Positions 59,618-64,000 of a stretch of DNA of 64,000 nt are shown here, piece by piece. The stretch's first letter is position 1. Every line of letters starts with the position of its first letter. Both the position numbers and the translations under genes were made by a program. The stretch comes from Symbiodinium natans (taxonomy: Eukaryota > Sar > Dinophyceae > Suessiales > Symbiodiniaceae): the NCBI GenBank assembly GCA_905221605.1, contig CAJNDS010002598.1:112501-176500 (forward strand), read 5' to 3'. The notes below the pieces were generated by a model. That model saw only the letters and a program-made list of their open reading frames with translations. It was not told where the DNA came from and did not search any database.

Positions 59618-59716
59618 TTGTTTGTTGGTTAATTCTCGGGCTTCCTGCCTGACCTATGTCGGAACGATCGGAGCCCATGGCACTTGTATCGGATGTCGGG
59701 GGTGGTGTTTCGAGGT
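59618..59716 (+). CDS. Candidate exon
   Basis: The frame reads CLLVNSRASCLTYVGTIGAH, then GTCIGCRGWCFE, five Cys. CCCTAAA left, TTTAGGG right. Confidence 0.4.
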
Positions 59717-60056
59717 TCAGGGTTTAGGGCCTAAACCCTAAACCTAAAACCCTGAAGCAAAAAGGGCCTGAGGGTTCAGTTCGCTTCTTAGGGCAGCAGG
59801 AGCTTGAGCCCCCGCATGGTTTAGGGTTTAGGGTTTAGGGGTTTAAGTCCCCCCCTCCACCCCCTCTGCTCCAAGCTGAGAGGCTTTAGGGGGGATAGTC
59901 TGAGTCCAATTCAGGGCCCTGGACACGTCCATGCTCCTTGACTGTGAAATCCTAGACCCCAAAGACCCTTAGGGTTTAGGGTTTAGGGTTTAGGGTTTAG
60001 GGTTTAGGGGTACCTTAAAGCCTTGGCCCCAAAGTGCAGCTGCAACGTGCCATGTG

Positions 60057-60134
60057 ATGGCTTCAGGTGAGCAGCCGCAGCCCTACCAGCTCCTGGTGGT
60101 GGAGCTAACCGACTCTTTAAGCTGCCATGAGTAA
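60057..60134 (+). CDS. Candidate first exon
   Basis: ATG opens MASGEQPQPYQLLVVELTDS, then LSCHE, TAA. A TTTAGGG array and element C4 follow, then a last exon at 60304, consistent with one short gene. Confidence 0.4.
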   Translation: MASGEQPQPYQLLVVELTDSLSCHE

Positions 60135-60227
60135 GCCCAAGCCGGGGGGTGTCGGGGTAGGGTTTAGGGTTTAGGGTTTAGGGTTTAGGGTTTAGGGTTT
60201 AGGGTTTAGGGTTTGTTTTTAGGGATG

Positions 60228-60303
60228 TTCCCCCTTATACTAGCAGTCCTTAACAGGGGTTGTAGTAGGGGGTACTTTAATCCCTACTCAGGACTCTTAG
60301 GGT
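60228..60303. mobile_element. C4: family C element, right end lost
   Basis: Left gatgttcccccttatactag. The right side stops at ggactcttagggttt, merged with telomere-like DNA. Confidence 0.6.
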
Positions 60304-60425
60304 TTTTGCCCGACTCCGGTTATGAGGAGCAGGCGCCCGCGCTGCAGACCGAAGCTGCCTCGGGCACGGCGCTTGTCCTGGCGCAGACGCCGGGGCCTGG
60401 CGAGGAGAAGAAGAACGACGCCTGA
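60304..60425 (+). CDS. Candidate last exon
   Basis: The frame reads LPDSGYEEQAPALQTEAASG, then TALVLAQTPGPGEEKKNDA, TGA. Acidic, probably disordered tail. Confidence 0.5.
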
Positions 60426-60689
60426 AGCAGAGCTCTCTGGGGAACTAATCGGTACTTCCTTATGGCCCTTATACAGTTGTTATACTATAATAGCCCCCCA
60501 AAAACCTGTTTTAGTTATTTTTTGGCCCCGAAACTAGGTAGGCCCTCGAGATGTGTTGCATTTTTTCCCTTGTTGGGTTTCAGAGGCTCATCTTCAGGAA
60601 GATTTTTTGGGGGGCTTGAAGGGCCATTCTAAGGAAACGGTTGAGGGCAAGAGCCGTCACCAGTTGGTGTTGAAAACCGCTCTGATTTG

Positions 60690-60870
60690 AATTCTGTGTG
60701 CTACAATCCCTTCCCCCAAATAATATTCAGCCCCCCCCCCCCCCCCCTACCCCCTAATATTAAGTAACCCCCCCATGATAGCAATATTATGATAGCAATA
60801 TTATAGTATATGTGGGGGGGGGGGGGGTATTTAGTATCCGGGGGGTAGGGGGGGGGGGGGTTGTAATGTT
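60690..60870. repeat. C/G homopolymers and palindromic AT core
   Basis: C-run (60730-60748), ccccctaatattaagtaacc, gatagcaatattatgatagc, then G-runs (60815-60860). The left and right halves are roughly inverted, so it may be an inverted-repeat element. Confidence 0.5.
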
Positions 60871-60912
60871 TGAAGGGAATAGACATCTCCAAAACGCTTC
60901 TTTTCGGGATCC

Positions 60913-61032
60913 CAAAATATGACTCGGGATCCCCGGCGATAAAGCGAGCCAAGCTGCCAAGACCTTGCTGCAGAGTCGTCTGAAGCATAAAGACACGTTA
61001 GTTGCTGAGGGGTACCGAGATTGGGAACCCTA
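60913..61032 (+). CDS. Candidate last exon, helical
   Basis: The frame reads LGIPGDKASQAAKTLLQSRL, then KHKDTLVAEGYRDWEP, TAA. Confidence 0.45.
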
Positions 61033-61105
61033 AACCCTAGAAACTCTATAAACCCCATAAACCCTTATGTCCTCTGTAATCCCCAGCAACCCTACAAACC
61101 CCAGC

Positions 61106-61246
61106 ATGGCTGGTGCGCAGCAGTTAGGATCTTGGGCAGGCCGCGGGGAAAGCACCCTTGCCGCTGTCCACTGCCAAAACAGCGACAGTGCGGACTTCAA
61201 TTCAGTCCATGCACGCGCCCCGAAGAATGGGCACCAGGCTCTGAGC
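61106..61246 (+). CDS. Candidate first exon before element E2
   Basis: ATG opens MAGAQQLGSWAGRGESTLAA, then VHCQNSDSADFNSVHARAPK and NGHQALS, ending at the C-run of E2. Confidence 0.5.
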
Positions 61247-61380
61247 CCCCCTAAGAACCCCCCCCCCCCCAAAAAAAAAAAAAAAAAAAATGAACGTATT
61301 TTCTTTATAAGGGTAATATGGGGATCATGATTTTTTAAAAAAATCTTTCTGAGGGGTTCTTAAGCAAGTAGTAGCCCCTG
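61247..61380. mobile_element. E2: family E element
   Basis: Left ccccctaagaacccccc plus A-run, right gaggggttcttaagcaagta. Interior ataagggtaatatggggatc matches E1. Confidence 0.6.
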
Positions 61381-61535
61381 GCAAACCATCGAGCGCCCGA
61401 AACCCGAGATTTTCAACCCTACCCCCCCTTAGTAAAGCCTGATTAAAATGGGCGGGGGGGGGGGGGGGGGGTTTCAATTAACCCTATAAACCCTCTAAAA
61501 CCGCCAATGAACTTCTACACCTGACACCACAGTCC

Positions 61536-61625
61536 CCGATATGGGAGTTTAAACCCTAAACCCTAAACCCCACAATAAGGACCCCAATAAGGTACCCCCC
61601 CAATATCGTAAACCTCCCATATGGG
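61536..61625. mobile_element. Q: inverted-repeat element with CCCTAAA insert
   Basis: Left cccgatatgggagtttaaac, right cgtaaacctcccatatgggc. The interior ataaggaccccaataaggta recurs as atgaggaccccaagaaggta near 57863. Confidence 0.5.
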
Positions 61626-61647
61626 CGCCTGAGCCTAGAACCAAAAT

Positions 61648-61706
61648 GTTCGATGCAGCGGACTTCGAACGGCGGCCACGAAGACTGGCGGCCCACGCAC
61701 CAAAAG
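61648..61706 (+). CDS. Candidate micro-exon, possible start
   Basis: The frame MFDAADFERRPRRLAAHAPK runs into TTTAGGG. Confidence 0.4.
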
Positions 61707-61832
61707 GGTTTAGGGTTTAGGGTTTTAGGGTTTAGGGTTTAGGGTTTAGGGTTTGGGGTTTGGGGTTTAGGGGTTTAGGGTTTGGGGCATATTCTTCCCC
61801 TGAACAGAACCTCAGCTCTTCTTCCTGCTTAG

Positions 61833-62003
61833 GAGTATGCCCATTTTAGGGGGCTCCGACGCTACCCTGGGACCAAGGTAAAGTACAAACAGGAGGCCGT
61901 CCGCCCCCCGTTACTGACGCCAAAGTTAGTAAGGTTTGGAATGGGTCCAGCATTGAGGGAGCGTGCTTTTAGGGTTTCTGTCCCAACGCTGCAAGTGTCC
62001 TAA
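61833..62003 (+). CDS. Candidate last exon, 56 codons
   Basis: After acceptor ctgcttag the frame reads YAHFRGLRRYPGTKVKYKQE, then AVRPPLLTPKLVRFGMGPAL and RERAFRVSVPTLQVS, TAA. Basic. Not recognised. Confidence 0.5.
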   Translation, partial: EYAHFRGLRRYPGTKVKYKQEAVRPPLLTPKLVRFGMGPALRERAFRVSVPTLQVS

Positions 62004-62076
62004 GAAGACGGAAAGGGGTGAATTACAAGAATCGAGTCACTTACACTGGCAAGATGTAAATTTCCTGTGAAAATGT

Positions 62077-62156
62077 AACTGGGACCCTCTTTACCTACAG
62101 TTTTGCGGGTTGTACCTACTAATTCAGGGTAGTTACAAGTAAATAGAGTCCCAGGT
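62077..62156. mobile_element. B6: compact family B element
   Basis: Left actgggaccctctttaccta, right acaagtaaatagagtcccag. AAATGT occurs just outside both ends. Confidence 0.7.
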
Positions 62157-62310
62157 AAATGTGAGAAAATCAACAAAAGCACCAATACATAGGGCACTTG
62201 CAGTGTACTGGGGCGAGGTTCAGGACAAAGTGTTCCTTCGGTGCCCTCGTTTAGGGCTTAGAGTTTAGGGTTGGGGGTTCCCTAAACCCTCAAGCCCCCA
62301 TCAATCCTAC

Positions 62311-62414
62311 GTCTTGGGAGGTTCCCTTATACTAACAGTCCTCAGTAGGGATCTGCCACCCCCCCGTTATAATCCCCATGCAGGACTGTTAGCTTAAGGG
62401 AGAACATCCCAACC
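62311..62414. mobile_element. C5: intact family C element
   Basis: Left cttgggaggttcccttatac, right ttaagggagaacatcccaac. Flanking cctacgtc/cctacatc may be a target-site duplication. No telomeric insert. Confidence 0.7.
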
Positions 62415-62444
62415 TACATCCTATGCCCTGTCCCTCTCTGCTTT

Positions 62445-62625
62445 TAAGCCCCAAGCCCCAAGCCCCAAGCCCCAAGCCCAAACCCCAAACCCCAAACCCC
62501 AAACCCCAAACCCCAAACCCCAAACCCCAAACCCTAAACCCTAAACCCTAAATCCTAAACCCCAAACCCTAAACCCCAAACCCCAAACCCCAAACCCTAA
62601 ACCCTAAACCCTAAACCCCAAACCC
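62445..62625 (-). repeat. Variant array CCCCAAG, CCCCAAA, CCCTAAA
   Basis: Blocks of each heptamer variant follow one another, showing local amplification of single variants. Confidence 0.85.
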
Positions 62626-62627
62626 TG

Positions 62628-62735
62628 CCGCGGCCGAGGTGCAAGAAGCTGCTCGAGGAGAACGGCGCTGGCGGGATGGTCGTGGGCGCGCTGGTCCGGC
62701 TCGGGGGTGCTGTTGATTTCGAGCTCAGGAGGATG
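62628..62735 (+). CDS. Candidate exon
   Basis: The frame reads RCKKLLEENGAGGMVVGALV, then RLGGAVDFELRRM into TTTAGGG. CCCTAAA-type left. Confidence 0.5.
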
Positions 62736-62884
62736 GTTTAGGGTTTAGGGTTTAGGGTTTAGGGCCATGATGGCACTTAGGCGTGCTTTAGAGGGGCTCA
62801 AGGCTTTTTGAATGGGGCTTTCCGGCGCGTCTTCGCAGAAGAGCAAGCGAAGAAGGGAGTTTTCATAAAGTAGGGGATCCAAAG

Positions 62885-62985
62885 CATGGGCCCAGTAGTT
62901 TGGATCCCTTGTTATGGAACCCTTGCATACACTGTATATAATGAGGGACCACACTAAGGGCCCATGGTTTAAACCTTAGATTAAA
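62885..62985. mobile_element. J3: family J element
   Basis: Left gcatgggcccagtagtttgg, right agggaccacactaagggccc: an imperfect inverted repeat. Confidence 0.5.
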
Positions 62986-63230
62986 GGGAAGTGTTCGCAC
63001 AGCTGATAGGGGATGGTTGGGCTATCCCAACCCGAAGAAAGGACTCTTGTGCAGCCAAACTTACACGAAATGTCAGTGGGTAGGCCCACCGATACTCCTG
63101 CATTGCCGGTTCGCCATGGTTGGTGGAGTCCTTGCGCCAGTGCTGCAGCTTCCCGATCACATGGGCACAAGCCATGTTCCAAGCAGAAACATGGAATTGA
63201 AAGAAGGACGCTGACCACTGCTGGTTAGTT
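62976..63230. CDS. Coding-like segment, strand unresolved
   Basis: Minus frame (MACAHVIGKLQHWRKDSTNH, then GEPAMQEYRWAYPLTFRVSL) and plus frame (MVGLSQPEERTLVQPNLHEM) are both plausible. Only one can be right. Confidence 0.3.
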
Positions 63231-63246
63231 GCTCATCACCTGAGCT

Positions 63247-63615
63247 TTGGTGCGGGGTAATAACATGCTTAGCCTTCAGTGCTTTCTCGCGGTTCGAATG
63301 GTGCCTGAGATTCCTACTGGTGCCCTGAAGCTGGCGAAGCATACGGTAATACCGAAGTCTGCTTCGCAAAAAGGGCTACATGTAGGGCTCTGCGTGTTAG
63401 GCCGATCCTTGCTTTGCCTCCGCCTCCCCCTCTCTCCCTCTCTCTCCCTCTCTCTCCCTCTCTCTCCCTCTCTCTCTCGCACTGTCAGGAGCGAGGTGCC
63501 TTTCCAAGCATCTTTGAAATCTGTCCCCCTCGCACAGGTGGAGATCATGCGTGCGGAGGCCGGGGTCCCCACCCCCCGGGACAGAGTCCGGCGCACGGTT
63601 TTGGCAGGGGGTTGA
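63247..63615 (+). CDS. 122-codon ORF interrupted by CT microsatellite
   Basis: The first part reads MLSLQCFLAVRMVPEIPTGA, then KHTVIPKSASQKGLHVG. A (CTCTCCCT)n tract (63424-63480) translates to low-complexity Leu/Ser. The end reads VPLAQVEIMRAEAGVPTPRD and RVRRTVLAGG, TGA. The microsatellite may be intronic. Confidence 0.35.
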   Translation: MVRGNNMLSLQCFLAVRMVPEIPTGALKLAKHTVIPKSASQKGLHVGLCVLGRSLLCLRLPLSPSLSLSLPLSPSLSRTVRSEVPFQASLKSVPLAQVEIMRAEAGVPTPRDRVRRTVLAGG

Positions 63616-63639
63616 GGGACACAATGGGGTCCTATGTAG

Positions 63640-64000
63640 AGTTATTTTGTTCAAACCTAAGTATTGTCTGTGTGTACATAGATTTGTATATGTAAGTTAA
63701 GCGCCTCAAACAGACGATGTCTACATACATCACATATCACCGTTAATAAGAAATACGTGAAGGTGTATGTATATATACATGTGTACATATAAATAGACAT
63801 GCATGTACGTATACGTTTAGACATCTATGTGTATATATAGATATACTTGAGTAAATTACCTCATCAATGTATTTTCTTACATGCATACTAGACTGGAATG
63901 GACTGGAGTCGACTTGCCTGGACGAGATTAGAGTCGACTAGGCGATGCACACATACAGACGTACCTACATACATGCACACATACGTACATACCTACGTAC
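63640..64000. other. AT-rich microsatellite DNA, no gene seen
   Basis: tatatacatgtgtacat, atacatac and similar runs and gactggaatggactggagtcg repeats. No telomeric units and no credible frame. Confidence 0.6.

Noticed and set aside
1-64000. Chromosome end or subtelomere because of TTTAGGG repeats
   Set aside because: Arrays occur in both orientations throughout, are short, and alternate with coding-like DNA. No long one-directional array reaches the window edge.
1-64000. tRNA or rRNA genes and bacterial-type promoters
   Set aside because: No cloverleaf with conserved TTCGANNC box, no rRNA core sequence and no credible promoter elements were seen by eye. A covariance scan would settle this.

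Overview
The window looks like nuclear DNA of a eukaryotic microalga, most likely a dinoflagellate. No tRNA, rRNA, bacterial operon or long single-exon gene was recognised. The dominant signal is the plant/alga-type telomere heptamer TTTAGGG and its complement CCCTAAA. It recurs in dozens of internal arrays on both strands from end to end, so this is not a chromosome tip. Between the arrays lie GC-rich pieces, mostly 45-200 bp, that translate into plausible protein and often follow an AG acceptor. Short exons, telomere-like introns and several families of intron-sized inverted-repeat elements (introner-like) fit what is known of dinoflagellate genomes. The taxon remains an inference from sequence style.

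Layout. About 0.1-12.6 kb: plus-strand micro-exons, many of coiled-coil character (Ala/Glu/Lys/Gln-rich), separated by telomeric arrays, a CCA-repeat tract and G-rich tracts. 13-29.5 kb: plus-strand candidate exons from several genes, including a possible signal-anchor exon (16.7 kb), a run of exons cut by inverted-repeat elements (18.4-22.3 kb) and likely last exons ending near 13.8 and 29.5 kb. 30-41 kb: more plus-strand exons plus a short minus-strand patch (34.3-35.7 kb). 41.1-42.1 kb: a large array of 22-bp repeats in both orientations. 42-53.7 kb: plus-strand exons, a satellite at 51.6-52.3 kb and a GC-rich hairpin island at 52.6-53.3 kb. 53.7-56.9 kb: a G-rich satellite enclosing a minus-strand coding relic with two in-frame stops. 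57.2-57.8 kb: a minus-strand ORF. 58-63.6 kb: plus-strand exons again, then AT-rich microsatellite DNA.

The elements seem to work as introns. At many candidate exons the left flank carries CCCTAAA and the right flank TTTAGGG, so the introns begin with TTTAGGG and end with CCCTAAA and could fold back. At least four arrays sit between direct duplications of the flanking sequence. At least ten inverted-repeat families (A-K, M, P, Q below) lie between or directly against coding exons, and several copies have telomeric arrays inserted inside them. Gene boundaries, splice sites and products are not resolved. Exon calls rest on open frame, composition, splice-like borders and context only, and no exon was matched to a named protein family.
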